Source: a virus
Length of the DNA: 31,601 nt
Virus record (IMG/VR): IMGVR_UViG_3300042922_001009
Coordinates: 1 to 31,601 of that record
Direction: 5' to 3' (one strand)
Numbering within the stretch: position 1 is the stretch's first letter; the number at the start of each line of letters is the position of its first letter. Of the stretch, positions 15,534 through 22,638 are shown piece by piece. The position numbers were made by a program, and so were the translations under genes. A model generated the notes under the pieces. The model did not search any database, was not told the DNA's origin, and worked only from the letters and a program-made list of their open reading frames with translations.

Positions 15534-15552
15534 TTAGCTCTCCGTGGAAACA

Positions 15553-15566
15553 AGTAGTGGACTAAA
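15553..15566 (-). promoter_or_regulatory. Dispersed operator-like site at a possible promoter (12/14)
   Basis: The minus strand reads TTTAGTCCACTACT, 20 bp upstream of the DGQHR gene. Just upstream on that strand are TTGCGA and, after 18 bases, TACACA, a possible -35/-10 pair that would place the site around the transcription start. The promoter is tentative. Confidence 0.55.
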
Positions 15567-15759
15567 TGTGTACCACGGGACAGGAGGAGGTCGCAATGAG
15601 GCGCGCCGGGCGTGAGTAGCGGAACCACATGTCGGATGCCTATGGTGTACTCCACTTACTCGAACAAATGTACGAAAGCAGGGGGCCATGACCGTAGACG
15701 TGAAAGAGACAGACGGCGGCCGATCAATGTCGATCGACCGCCGTGAGGGCGCCGTATTC

Positions 15760-16452
15760 CTAGACGACGGGAGGTTCTGCCTTCAGTTCGACCGCGGGGT
15801 CCTGATCCGCGCGATCGAGCGAGAGCTCGGCGTGCTGATCTTTGACCTCCGGCACGATGAGATCGACCAGGCCGCGCAGATGTTCTAGCGAAGAGTCGTT
15901 CAGCAGCGTGAGATCGAAGTCCGATCCTTGTACCCCACTCTCGCTCGCGTGAGACGAAGTCGTCTCGCCGAGACCGGGCCGGTCGACCCAGACCGCCCGG
16001 CCCGCGAAAGCCCGGATCATCGAGAGCTCGTTCGGGAACCGGATGCCCGTCACCACGACCGGGATGTCGGAGTACAGGTAGTCGTCGATCTTCCGGGCCA
16101 TGACGTTCACCCAGACGTTCTCGCCGATCATGTTCCGACCTACCTCGGTGCCGAGGTGCTGCAGAAGGCGTCGGACCTCGGGGGTCTTCTTCGCCTCGAC
16201 ATAACCGACTGCTTCACACAGCTCCGCGTACCGCATCTGCTTGCGCGGAGTGTTCCAGCCGTAGCCGGGGGGCCCCTCTCGATACTGAACGAACTCATCG
16301 ACGAGAACGATCGGGTCCAATGCGAGCATGGCTTCGTGCAAGGCATCGCTCATGCCGAGCTTCACGAAGCCGTGGCGATCGACGAGCCGGTCCGCCACCA
16401 CGTCTTTCCCGGCTCGCAGCCGGCCCCCGAGGCCGATCACCATGGCGGTCAT
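15760..16452 (-). CDS. Deoxynucleoside monophosphate kinase
   Basis: 230 residues. The P-loop is GLGGRLRAGKD with K16, followed by VVADRLVDRHGFVKLGMSDA, the pattern of T4 gp1-like dNMP kinases; a later TGIRFPNELSMIRAFAG block forms the usual R-x-x-N-E region. It would phosphorylate dNMPs to dNDPs for phage DNA synthesis. A longer frame reaches 16470, but the ATG at 16452 overlaps the preceding stop as ATGA and begins just before the P-loop, as family members do. It is the last gene of the long leftward operon and is coupled to a nucleotidase of opposite activity. The C-terminal 40 residues are variable and overlap a plus-strand frame of doubtful reality. Confidence 0.82.
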   Translation of the reverse strand: MTAMVIGLGGRLRAGKDVVADRLVDRHGFVKLGMSDALHEAMLALDPIVLVDEFVQYREGPPGYGWNTPRKQMRYAELCEAVGYVEAKKTPEVRRLLQHLGTEVGRNMIGENVWVNVMARKIDDYLYSDIPVVVTGIRFPNELSMIRAFAGRAVWVDRPGLGETTSSHASESGVQGSDFDLTLLNDSSLEHLRGLVDLIVPEVKDQHAELSLDRADQDPAVELKAEPPVV

Positions 16453-17018
16453 GCGCTTGCTCCCGTCCACAGCATCTCAGCAGCAATGAGCAACGTGTCG
16501 GGATCCCACTGCACGATGCGTCGACGCTGAACATGCTGGTTGTAGGGCTGATCGAAGAGGATGTGCTCCCACTCCGGCATCAGGGATCCCTTCACCTCCG
16601 GCTTGTCGTCGATCAGAATGTCGCCTCGAACGAGTGTTTTGTCGGCAGTGATGACCACACGCGCACCCCACTGGGATCCGTAGTGCTTGACGATCCAGTT
16701 CAGCTTGTCGCTCGCGCAGGTGGGGTTGCTGACCCATGGGCTTGTGACGATGCGGACGTCATGCCCGGCCTTCACTGCCTCCTTCAGCGCCTGCTTCGCG
16801 CCCGGGATGGGCTGCAGCTGCGCGTAGAAGCCCGGTTCGACCATGACCGAGGCGATGATGTCCTTCTCTTCCTCGGTGCGGCCATCGTTCAGGTTGAACG
16901 TGCGCTGGTCGGCGTGCCGGGGGATGAGTCGCGCTGCTTCGCCATGTCGCTCGAGCGACTCGCCGTAGGCGTGCCCCCAGTCGGCAATGACGCCATCCAT
17001 GTCCACGAGAATCCGCAT
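16449..17018 (-). CDS. 5'(3')-deoxyribonucleotidase (HAD family)
   Basis: 189 residues. HAD motif I is DMDGVIADW with D6 (nucleophile) and D8; motif II is the Ser/Thr of VRIVTSPW; motif III is the Lys region around ITADKTLVRG; motif IV is ILIDDKPEV with two Asp. This is the NT5C type, which removes the phosphate from dNMPs. The length matches the family. The start overlaps the previous stop by one base (TGATG) with a GGAGGAAGTC ribosome site, and the end overlaps the dNMP kinase start. Together they could shape the dNMP pool, for example by removing unwanted dNMPs. Confidence 0.85.
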   Translation of the reverse strand: MRILVDMDGVIADWGHAYGESLERHGEAARLIPRHADQRTFNLNDGRTEEEKDIIASVMVEPGFYAQLQPIPGAKQALKEAVKAGHDVRIVTSPWVSNPTCASDKLNWIVKHYGSQWGARVVITADKTLVRGDILIDDKPEVKGSLMPEWEHILFDQPYNQHVQRRRIVQWDPDTLLIAAEMLWTGASA

Positions 17019-17167
17019 CAGACTTCCTCCTTCGAGATGATGATCGGATCGACGACGCGGGTGTCGAGGCCGATCTGAACGACTGCCGCGGCGCCGGCGT
17101 ACCGGACGAAAACGGCGGGGACGCTGCGGTCCAGGTAGACGCGATCTCCACGCTTGAGATCAGTCAT
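17018..17167 (-). CDS. Small SH3-like protein
   Basis: 49 residues starting MTDLKRGDRVYLDRSVPAVF, then VRYAGAAAVVQIG. The short all-beta pattern with an RGDRV opening resembles KOW/SH3-like barrels, which bind nucleic acid or protein. Three other genes in the window carry the same opening (17572, 20359, 23450). A longer frame reaches 17227, but the ATG at 17167 fits the domain start and overlaps the previous gene by 8 bp. Confidence 0.55.
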   Translation of the reverse strand: MTDLKRGDRVYLDRSVPAVFVRYAGAAAVVQIGLDTRVVDPIIISKEEV

Positions 17168-17336
17168 GGACGATCGCCTCCAGACGGATGGTTCGGCCGT
17201 CCTTCGAGACGAAGACGCGCCAGCCATCCACGTCTTCGCGGGTCGCGTAGCGCCCGAGGCCCCAGCGGCGGCGGTTGTCGGGCTGGATGATGGCGACGTG
17301 CTCGCCGAGGTCTGGACTGCCAGTCTGATCGCTCAT
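17160..17336 (-). CDS. Small hypothetical protein
   Basis: A 58-residue frame starting MSDQTGSPDLGEHVAIIQPD and ending RTIRLEAIVHD. It is predicted beta-rich, with a WRVFVSKDGR strand pair. Its ATG overlaps the preceding stop (ATGA) with AAAGGAGTGGCGG as ribosome site, and its 3' end overlaps the next gene, so it fits the operon. Unknown function. Confidence 0.55.
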   Translation of the reverse strand: MSDQTGSPDLGEHVAIIQPDNRRRWGLGRYATREDVDGWRVFVSKDGRTIRLEAIVHD

Positions 17337-17575
17337 TCCGCCACTCCTTTCGAGTCAGGTTCTGTCGTGGAAAGGTCGTACCCGTTGAAGTCGTTCGCAA
17401 TCAGCCACGCAACGGGTCGCTCGCCTTCGTAGTCGGGCTGCAGGGGGATGACGCTCGGCAGAGTGAGCCGCATGCCTTCTCCGAAGTCGGGCTTGTCCGG
17501 CAACGACTCGACGGCTGCCTGCAGACCCTTCATCAGGATCAAGGCGTCCTCGAGCTGAGAAGTGATGAGCGTCAC
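17333..17575 (-). CDS. Small hypothetical protein
   Basis: 80 residues. The first 30 form a helix (MTLITSQLEDALILMKGLQA), followed by a proline-rich segment and PVAWLIANDFNGYDLSTTEP. It overlaps both neighbours by four bases in the coupled operon. No family recognised. Confidence 0.55.
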   Translation of the reverse strand: MTLITSQLEDALILMKGLQAAVESLPDKPDFGEGMRLTLPSVIPLQPDYEGERPVAWLIANDFNGYDLSTTEPDSKGVAE

Positions 17576-17793
17576 TCCGCCACCTCCACTGCTCGGAAGT
17601 GCGACAGGTGCTGCGTCGACTTCGTCCAGATCCGGCCAGTCAGACCGGACGAGAGCGTCGCGTAGACGAGGCCGTCAGCCGCCTGGTTGAGCGACAGGAT
17701 CCGCCACGTGTTCTTCTGGTCGAGACGGGCAGGGGGGCCGACGAACACGAGGTCCCCGACCTTGAAGCCGCCTGCAGCTTCGGTGTAGCTCAT
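17572..17793 (-). CDS. Small SH3-like protein
   Basis: 73 residues with FKVGDLVFVGPPARLDQKNT, then WRILSLNQAADGLVYATLSS, a short-strand pattern like a KOW/SH3 barrel. It is coupled to the gene at 17790 by ATGA overlap. A 12/14 dispersed site lies 15 bp upstream, inside the end of the preceding gene. Function unknown. Confidence 0.55.
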   Translation of the reverse strand: MSYTEAAGGFKVGDLVFVGPPARLDQKNTWRILSLNQAADGLVYATLSSGLTGRIWTKSTQHLSHFRAVEVAE

Positions 17794-18062
17794 GCTGCCT
17801 CCTTCTGATTAGTGGACTGAATCTCCCGCGTGATGTCAGGGAGACCCGCGATCGTGGTGAGCTTGCCGCGGTAGCCGAAGACCGGCGCCTGCAGGAAGCC
17901 CGCCTGGCGCAGCCGCTCGCCGGCGGCGAGGTCCTCAGTGATGTCGATGACGTTGTACGGGATGCCCTGCGCATCGAGTCGGCGCATGATCGCGCCGCAC
18001 GTCACACAGGTCGGGGTCTTGTAGATGTCGAGTTTGTTCATGTCGGTCACCGGCGCCATCAT
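17790..18062 (-). CDS. Glutaredoxin / NrdH-like thiol-disulfide protein
   Basis: 90 residues with the redox pair C19-V-T-C22 in IYKTPTCVTCGAIMRRLDAQ and a later LQAPVFGY carrying the cis-proline typical of the thioredoxin fold. Such phage proteins usually reduce ribonucleotide reductase; no nrd gene is in the window, so the partner may be the host enzyme. The start is uncertain: ATG at 18062 overlaps the previous stop, while ATG at 18041 (MNKLDIYKT) fits the domain edge better but has a weaker ribosome site. Confidence 0.75.
   Translation of the reverse strand: MMAPVTDMNKLDIYKTPTCVTCGAIMRRLDAQGIPYNVIDITEDLAAGERLRQAGFLQAPVFGYRGKLTTIAGLPDITREIQSTNQKEAA
17808..17821 (-). promoter_or_regulatory. 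Dispersed operator-like site inside an operon (12/14)
   Basis: The minus strand reads TTCAGTCCACTAAT. It lies within the last codons of the glutaredoxin-like gene (it encodes part of IQSTNQ) and 15 bp before the next start. Being within a polycistron, it would act as a roadblock rather than a promoter operator. Confidence 0.55.
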
Positions 18063-18247
18063 CCGATCGCTGCCAGCAGGTCATCGCGGCGCACCCAGAG
18101 GCGCACCGTGCTGCCGTCCTCGGGGTCGACGACTTCGAGATGCACCTCGTCGACGCCCGAGAGGTTCCCCGCGCCGTGGCTCACGTAGAGCGCGGGCTTG
18201 TCTTCGTCGATGTAGTCGTCAAAGCCGGTTGCCAGGATCTTCTTCAC
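18059..18247 (-). CDS. Small hypothetical protein
   Basis: 62 residues from a GTG start at 18247 that overlaps the previous stop as GTGA. The sequence opens (V/M)KKILATGFDDYIDEDK and later has VHLEVVDPEDGSTVRLWVRR, two likely strands of a small beta sheet. Acidic, soluble, unknown function. Confidence 0.5.
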   Translation of the reverse strand: MKKILATGFDDYIDEDKPALYVSHGAGNLSGVDEVHLEVVDPEDGSTVRLWVRRDDLLAAIG

Positions 18248-18567
18248 GAGCGGTCCTCCACTCGTCCGAGCAGCCGATCCCAGAAGGAGGGCCGCTTATC
18301 TTTCACCGATATCAGCCAAGGGCTGATATCGGTGCCGACGGCGCGGAAGGCCGCTTCGTCGATGGACGCGGCGGGAGGCCAGCCCTCCGCCGACTGAAGC
18401 ACCTCCAGCGCCGTGATGAGGTGCGCGACGTTGAACGAGCCCAGGTCGAAGACGTCGAACTCCTGCTCGCCGTACTCGTGGCTCTCGACCAGCACGTGTC
18501 CCGGGTTGCGCGCGTCACGCTTCAGGGCGAGAGCGCCGCTGTGCTCCGTGTTCTCGATCTCGATCAT
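18244..18567 (-). CDS. Hypothetical protein carrying a perfect DNA palindrome
   Basis: 107 residues from the ATG at 18567, chosen over a longer frame because GGAAGGAGCAGCAGC precedes it. The protein starts MIEIENTEHSGALALKRDA and has a GEQEFDVFDLGSFNVAHLIT block, with no family I know. The codons for TDISPWLISV form the perfect 14-bp inverted repeat at 18304-18334. It overlaps its downstream neighbour by GTGA. Confidence 0.55.
   Translation of the reverse strand: MIEIENTEHSGALALKRDARNPGHVLVESHEYGEQEFDVFDLGSFNVAHLITALEVLQSAEGWPPAASIDEAAFRAVGTDISPWLISVKDKRPSFWDRLLGRVEDRS
18304..18334. repeat. Perfect 14-bp inverted repeat inside a gene
   Basis: CACCGATATCAGCC at 18304-18317, a 3-base centre AAG, and the exact complement GGCTGATATCGGTG at 18321-18334. 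Each arm contains GATATC. On RNA it would fold into a very stable hairpin in the middle of a coding sequence, with no T-run after it on either strand. Confidence 0.85.
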
Positions 18568-18788
18568 GCTGCTGCTCCTTCCACGATCGGCCACTTCAGG
18601 TCCCGCGCCACCAGTGCGTAGCGCTGTCCCTGCGGCGCCATCGGATCGGCACGAAGCACGTACTCCGTGGTCTGCTCGCGGCCTTCGCCGTCGCCCTGGA
18701 GGACACGGGTGTAGACGTCGGGCTCGGCATTCGGGGGCAGGTGGACCGAGAAGCCGTCCTGCACGCCGCCGAAGACGGGGGCCCTCAT
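18564..18788 (-). CDS. Small hypothetical protein
   Basis: 74 residues starting MRAPVFGGVQDGFSVHLPPN and ending LKWPIVEGAAA, predicted beta-rich. ATGA overlaps link it to the genes on both sides. No recognised family. Confidence 0.5.
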   Translation of the reverse strand: MRAPVFGGVQDGFSVHLPPNAEPDVYTRVLQGDGEGREQTTEYVLRADPMAPQGQRYALVARDLKWPIVEGAAA

Positions 18789-19006
18789 GCGAACACCCGA
18801 ATGGTGCGGTACTTCTCGTAGCCCACGATCTTGTTGATCCGCGCCCGTTCGCTGAAGCTCAGATCGGAGTGCGATTCCTTCCAGCGCGCGTGCGGAGCGT
18901 CCCGGAACTGCACCGCCTCCTTGAGGACGACCGGAACATCGAAGGTCGTCGGTGACGCGCCTTCGGTCTCGGCCGGCCAGATGACCGTCCTGGTGTCGGC
19001 GCTCAC
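18785..19006 (-). CDS. Small hypothetical protein
   Basis: 73 residues from a GTG at 19006 that overlaps the lipoprotein stop as GTGA. It opens (V/M)SADTRTVIWPAETEG, then a basic part ending NKIVGYEKYRTIRVFA. No family recognised; start supported by coupling only. Confidence 0.5.
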   Translation of the reverse strand: MSADTRTVIWPAETEGASPTTFDVPVVLKEAVQFRDAPHARWKESHSDLSFSERARINKIVGYEKYRTIRVFA

Positions 19007-19419
19007 TGCTCGCCACCCTCGTAGTCGAACTCGGGCAGCAGGTTCTCCGGCTTGATGAGCACGCGGTGGTGGTAGACCGACACGTCGATGGTGTCGAGCT
19101 GCTGCGCGGTGACCACGTCGTTGTCGCCCTTCACCACGAAGTGCTTGACGTACTCGTTCGGGCCGATCTTGCAGGTGATCTCGAGCGCGCCGGACAGGAA
19201 CGAGTCCGTCGACTCCAGGGAGCATCGACCCTCGACCTGCAGGGCCACTTCGTTGTTGAAGCCGGTGGTGACCGTGATGCGGCGGTTCACTTCGAACTGC
19301 TCGGCGGCCGTCGAGATGTTGCGCGATGCGTTGTCGGCGTCGGTGGTGCAGCCGACGAGGGCGGTCCCGGCGATCGCGAGGGCGATGCTGCCGGTGATGA
19401 GCTTGGTGCGAGTCTTCAT
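19003..19419 (-). CDS. Phage lipoprotein of the actinophage type
   Basis: 138 residues. A classic lipoprotein signal: basic MKTRTK, hydrophobic helix, and lipobox LVGC with C24 as the lipidated residue. The mature part includes NISTAAEQFEVNRRITVTTG, then LQVEGRCSLES and ITCKIGPNEYVKHFVVKGD. This is a sequence type I recognise from many actinobacteriophages, where it is annotated as a lipoprotein of unknown role. Anchored outside the membrane and made from an early operon, it could act in superinfection exclusion, as phage lipoproteins do elsewhere; that role is inferred. A GAGAAGGGGAACC ribosome site precedes the ATG. Confidence 0.8.
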   Translation of the reverse strand: MKTRTKLITGSIALAIAGTALVGCTTDADNASRNISTAAEQFEVNRRITVTTGFNNEVALQVEGRCSLESTDSFLSGALEITCKIGPNEYVKHFVVKGDNDVVTAQQLDTIDVSVYHHRVLIKPENLLPEFDYEGGEQ

Positions 19420-19434
19420 GTCTGGTTCCCCTTC

Positions 19435-19989
19435 TCAGAATTTCTTCCCGTGCATGTGGGCACGGCTGGCGTTGTAGTCGAGCTTCTCGTCGATGATCGC
19501 GGCGAGATCGAAACCGGCTTCGTGTGCGAAGTCGAACGCACGGATGACCACGTCGGCCACCTCGCTGGGCACGCCTTCGGGCTTGTGGGGCCCGGCGCCG
19601 GCGGCCTCCGGCAGTGGCAGGTTTGCGCCGCCGAGCATGCCGTACTTCTGGCCGTCGACGACGTAGTAGGTTCCGTTGACGGGCTCACCCTTGCGCAGTT
19701 CCTCGATCGCCTCGGCGACTTCAGTCGTGATGAGGGCGAGGCGGGCCGTGTGGTAGTTCCGGATCGCCGCTGCAGTCGCTTCGAGCTCAGCGTGCTGCTC
19801 CGGTGTCACCCGCCGAGGCTCGTCTCCGGTCTTGGATATGATCTCCGCCGAAGCATGCGCCGCGCGCAGGCCAAGTCCTTCTGCATGGAAGCCCTTGACG
19901 GCATTCCCGCGTCCGATGGCTTCCTGCAGCCCGCGCAGGGTCCGGACTTCGACGTCGTCCAGGAACTGGAAGTCGTAGTTGTCGGTCAT
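19435..19989 (-). CDS. MazG-like nucleotide pyrophosphohydrolase
   Basis: 184 residues. The C-terminal part has the MazG metal-binding pattern: ALITTEVAEAIEELRKGE (an ExxE-like helix) and, after an insert, PSEVADVVIRAFDFAHEAGF (an ExxD helix), closing with LDYNASRAHMHGKKF, the usual N-x-x-R-xx-x-H-GKK end. MazG enzymes hydrolyse NTPs or dNTPs, or (p)ppGpp-related nucleotides, to monophosphates. The N-terminal 70 residues are an unassigned helical extension. With the dNMP kinase and the nucleotidase it forms a nucleotide-pool set in this operon. It overlaps the gene upstream and lies 15 bp before the lipoprotein. Confidence 0.82.
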   Translation of the reverse strand: MTDNYDFQFLDDVEVRTLRGLQEAIGRGNAVKGFHAEGLGLRAAHASAEIISKTGDEPRRVTPEQHAELEATAAAIRNYHTARLALITTEVAEAIEELRKGEPVNGTYYVVDGQKYGMLGGANLPLPEAAGAGPHKPEGVPSEVADVVIRAFDFAHEAGFDLAAIIDEKLDYNASRAHMHGKKF

Positions 19990-20147
19990 GCGTAGTCCTT
20001 CTTCCGGATGACGGCGCCGCGGTTGAGCGACGGGATGTTGTAGCCGCGCTTCCGGGCGCGGTTCACGATGGCGGTGGGGGAGTAGTACACGAGGGCAGTC
20101 GATGCGGCGAGAAGCACAGCTGCGACGATGGCGAGGCTGAGCTTCAT
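19986..20147 (-). CDS. Small membrane protein
   Basis: 53 residues with one N-terminal hydrophobic helix (MKLSLAIVAAVLLAASTALV) and a basic tail (NRARKRGYNIPSLNRGAVIR). Probably anchored by its N-terminus with the basic tail in the cytoplasm, or a short secreted peptide. ATGA overlaps on both sides place it in the operon. Confidence 0.55.
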   Translation of the reverse strand: MKLSLAIVAAVLLAASTALVYYSPTAIVNRARKRGYNIPSLNRGAVIRKKDYA

Positions 20148-20362
20148 GACTCGCCCCGCATCCACTTCGGCCAGTTCTCGAAGGCGCTCATGGCTTCGGC
20201 GGTAGCCTTCTCGAGCCGCTCGATCTTGATTGCAGCGACGACAAGCGGCGGGACCACAACGTAGCCCTGCTCCTCGAGCGTGGCGATAGCCACCTCTCGC
20301 GTCACTTCTCGGTCGAAGGCGCGGGTCGCGCGGACGATGTCGCGAAGGCTGGAATCGCTCAC
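20144..20362 (-). CDS. Small helical hypothetical protein
   Basis: 72 residues from a GTG at 20362 overlapping the previous stop (GTGA). It opens (V/M)SDSSLRDIVRATRAF, then a mostly helical sequence ending FENWPKWMRGES. No recognised family. Confidence 0.5.
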   Translation of the reverse strand: MSDSSLRDIVRATRAFDREVTREVAIATLEEQGYVVVPPLVVAAIKIERLEKATAEAMSAFENWPKWMRGES

Positions 20363-20739
20363 TGAAGGCCCTCCAGTTCCGCATTGACGTGCTGGACGAG
20401 CAGGCCGAGTTCCACGGCGGTGTCGCCAAAGACCTTGCGCGTCTCGTTGTGGAAGACGGGGTTGTCCCGCATCTCGATCGCGTCGAGCTGACTCCGCTGC
20501 AGGTAGTTGTAGACGGCGATGAGCGCGCGGCGGCGGGGCTCGGCGTCCACAGGCCGCACCAACTCGAGGCACTCTTCCCAGACGCCGATATCTTTCGGGT
20601 CTCCGGACACCCAGAAGGTGCTGTTCGGCCGTCCGAAATTCGTGTCCCGGCGAATCCTCGTGACAGTGAACTCGGTGCCGTCGGGATTCCCGAAAGCTCC
20701 CTTGGTTCGAACGCGATCGCCGACCTTGATGGCGCTCAT
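20359..20739 (-). CDS. SH3-like domain protein
   Basis: 126 residues. The first half (MSAIKVGDRVRTKGAFGNPD, then TEFTVTRIRR and WVSGDPKDIG) reads as a KOW/SH3-like barrel, with the VGDRV opening shared by three other genes here. The second half is helical and charged. Function unknown; nucleic-acid or protein binding is a guess. Coupled to both neighbours by overlap. Confidence 0.55.
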   Translation of the reverse strand: MSAIKVGDRVRTKGAFGNPDGTEFTVTRIRRDTNFGRPNSTFWVSGDPKDIGVWEECLELVRPVDAEPRRRALIAVYNYLQRSQLDAIEMRDNPVFHNETRKVFGDTAVELGLLVQHVNAELEGLQ

Positions 20740-20978
20740 TCCTTCCCCTCCCCGAGGTGGCCCGCGAACCGCGGCTCATCCGCGAAGCCGTCGCGGTAGG
20801 ACGTCCGTCTCACCTTGAGTGGCATGATCGACGGCTGCGGGCGGGATGCAGGTTGGGACGTGAACTTCAGGGCCCGCATGGCGTCCTCGCGCTCGTCGAA
20901 GAGAGCGATCTCCATGGCGCCGCCGACGAAGCTGACCACAGCGAAGACCTCGCCGATCTCGACGCTCATCATGCTCAT
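20736..20978 (-). CDS. Small hypothetical protein
   Basis: 80 residues starting MSMMSVEIGEVFAVVSFVGG; ATGs at 20978 and 20972 are both possible, the first giving an ATGA overlap. The N-terminal half looks like a small beta-alpha unit; the C-terminal half is basic. No family recognised. Confidence 0.5.
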   Translation of the reverse strand: MSMMSVEIGEVFAVVSFVGGAMEIALFDEREDAMRALKFTSQPASRPQPSIMPLKVRRTSYRDGFADEPRFAGHLGEGKE

Positions 20979-21262
20979 GACTTTGCCTCCCGCGCGGACC
21001 GGAGTCGCTCCGCCGCAGCTGCGCGCTGCTCGGGAGACATCGGCTTGCTCGCCCGCTTGAAGCCCTTGAGCGCATCGAACTGATCGGAGGGGATCTTGTA
21101 CTGGCCGCCGATCTCATCCGGGTCCGAACTTCCGGAAACCTTGACGACTCGACTGTCTTTCTCGAGGCGCCGGGCGTGAACCGGGTTGTTGGTCCAGATA
21201 AGTACGAACTCGTCATCTCGGCCCGCGGTGACGGTGGTCTCCTGCTCGATGCGGGCGGTCAT
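20975..21262 (-). CDS. Hypothetical protein
   Basis: 95 residues. The N-terminal part (EFVLIWTNNPVHARRLEKDS) has a strand-helix pattern, and the C-terminal 30 residues are a charged helix (PMSPEQRAAAAERLRSAREA). Coupled to the genes on both sides. No known family. Confidence 0.5.
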   Translation of the reverse strand: MTARIEQETTVTAGRDDEFVLIWTNNPVHARRLEKDSRVVKVSGSSDPDEIGGQYKIPSDQFDALKGFKRASKPMSPEQRAAAAERLRSAREAKS

Positions 21263-21687
21263 GAGCTCTGCTCTTCAAGGACGGCGCGCGCTTGCTTGCG
21301 GAACCACTCACGGTCCTCGTACGCGCTCAGCGGCTCCTCCTGCGGCTGCGCATCTCGCTCCCACTGCTCCTGGCTGTCCCAGGCGGCGATCTCGTCGATC
21401 CAGTAGTCAGCGTCCGCTGCCTTCGCGATTGCCGCTGCGACACGGTCGACCTTGTCTTCGGCATCCTCGAGATCCCATCGGCGTCGGAGGATCAGGCCGA
21501 GTCGGTCGTGAAGTCGTCCAGCCTCTTCGAGCGTCATGCGGAACCAGGGCTCCTCGTCGCCGCCGAACATGAGCCAGACCCACGGCTCGAAGCTGACGCT
21601 CGAGTCAAAGTCGCTGTCGGTGTGGAGCGGAATGCCGCCCTCCATAGAAAGGAGGATCTCGTAGTTGGTTTCGTCGATGAGACTCAC
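21259..21687 (-). CDS. Hypothetical protein sharing a domain with the gene at 31012
   Basis: 142 residues. The C-terminal half contains VDRVAAAIAKAADADYWIDE and, after a short gap, SAYEDREWFRKQARAVLEEQ. Nearly the same blocks in the same order appear in the rightward gene at 31012. The N-terminal half (LMFGGDEEPWFRMTLEEAGR) is not shared. Function unknown. It is coupled to both neighbours in the leftward operon. Confidence 0.6.
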   Translation of the reverse strand: MSLIDETNYEILLSMEGGIPLHTDSDFDSSVSFEPWVWLMFGGDEEPWFRMTLEEAGRLHDRLGLILRRRWDLEDAEDKVDRVAAAIAKAADADYWIDEIAAWDSQEQWERDAQPQEEPLSAYEDREWFRKQARAVLEEQSS

Positions 21688-22406
21688 TTCTCGCCGCCCT
21701 TCTTCTTCGCCAGCTTCGTGGCGATCACGTTCTCGAGCAGCGCGCGGTCTTCCTCGCTGAGCTGCACGGTCTTCGAAACCGCGGGCTCAGCGCTTCCGTC
21801 GATGAACGCTGCCAGCGGCGATCCGGTCGCTCGGGTGGAGCCCACGTACACACCGGATGTGCGCTGCGCCGGCTCCTTCCGCACGAGGCTGGCGATCTTG
21901 TACTCGGTGGCCTCGCGCTCGTCGGCGCGCTTCTTCTCGGCGCGCACCTGCAGGGCCGTCTGGATGTCGTCCCAGAACCGGTCGACGTGGGCGTTGATGA
22001 CGCCCTCCCGCTCCGTGTGGAGGGCGAGCATCTTGTCGATGTCCGACTGCGCCGAGATGAGGCTGTCGTAGATGCCGCTCGTCGTCGGGTAGCCCTTGAT
22101 TTCCAGGGCCTCGATCACGGCGCCGAGGGTCTCACGGCGACTGGCGGACGCCGCCTCTTCGCGTGCGCTGGCGATGTCGCGCTCGTGCTGGGCGGCCTGC
22201 TTCTCGGCCGCCAGACGCTGAGCGTCGATGTGGCTGCTCGATGGCACCCATCGGCCGCTGGGTTCAAAGCGGAAGCCGTTCTCGACGCTGGGGAAGTCGG
22301 GCTGGAGCGTGTAGCCCGCCTGTCGAAGGGTGTCCGTGGCGATCTCGAGCTCTAGCCGCGTTCGCTGGAGCGCTGCCTCGAGTTCGTGCCTGCTGTAGAG
22401 GCTCAC
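21684..22406 (-). CDS. Coiled-coil hypothetical protein
   Basis: 240 residues, mostly helical. Residues 1-35 and about 65-100 (LAAEKQAAQHERDIASAREE) have heptad-like charged patterns suited to a coiled coil, and about 100-160 is a second helical region. The C-terminus is basic (ATKLAKKKGGEK). No catalytic motif is visible. It is the second gene of the leftward operon and overlaps both neighbours. Confidence 0.6.
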   Translation of the reverse strand: MSLYSRHELEAALQRTRLELEIATDTLRQAGYTLQPDFPSVENGFRFEPSGRWVPSSSHIDAQRLAAEKQAAQHERDIASAREEAASASRRETLGAVIEALEIKGYPTTSGIYDSLISAQSDIDKMLALHTEREGVINAHVDRFWDDIQTALQVRAEKKRADEREATEYKIASLVRKEPAQRTSGVYVGSTRATGSPLAAFIDGSAEPAVSKTVQLSEEDRALLENVIATKLAKKKGGEK

Positions 22407-22615
22407 GGGCGGCCGCCGTTCAGCAGGAAGCGGGCTGCCCGGCGGGGAGAACGCTCGGTGCTGCCTGCGGGTAGGCCGATCGGGTGGGCGTCACCGCCGC
22501 GGCGGAACACCGGCTGGGTGATGAACGCGCGGTCCTCGAGCGGGGTGGGGGTCTTCTGGGCCTTGGTGAACGGGATTCCCGAGCGCCTACGGGCTTTCTT
22601 CGGTGCAGTCGACAT
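22403..22615 (-). CDS. Small basic protein, first gene of the leftward early operon
   Basis: 70 residues starting MSTAPKKARRRSGIPFTKAQ and ending RRAARFLLNGGRP, very basic and probably nucleic-acid binding or disordered. A longer frame reaches 22636, but the ATG at 22615 has GAGGAAGGAGCACAC upstream. An 11/14 dispersed site lies 24 bp upstream, so this gene heads the operon of 21 genes under that site. Confidence 0.6.
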   Translation of the reverse strand: MSTAPKKARRRSGIPFTKAQKTPTPLEDRAFITQPVFRRGGDAHPIGLPAGSTERSPRRAARFLLNGGRP

Positions 22616-22638
22616 GTGTGCTCCTTCCTCGCCCACGA

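Noticed and set aside
15568-15576. GTGTACCACGG at about 15568 as an integrase arm site
   Set aside because: It contains the complement of CGTGGTAC but is a single copy far from attP, without the 11-bp pair spacing.
15688-15888. Plus-strand 66-residue ORF overlapping the dNMP kinase 3' end
   Set aside because: It reads fairly well and has a GGGGG-type ribosome site, but two thirds of it is antisense to the kinase gene, which has clear motifs. No plus-strand neighbour or operator-like site supports it.
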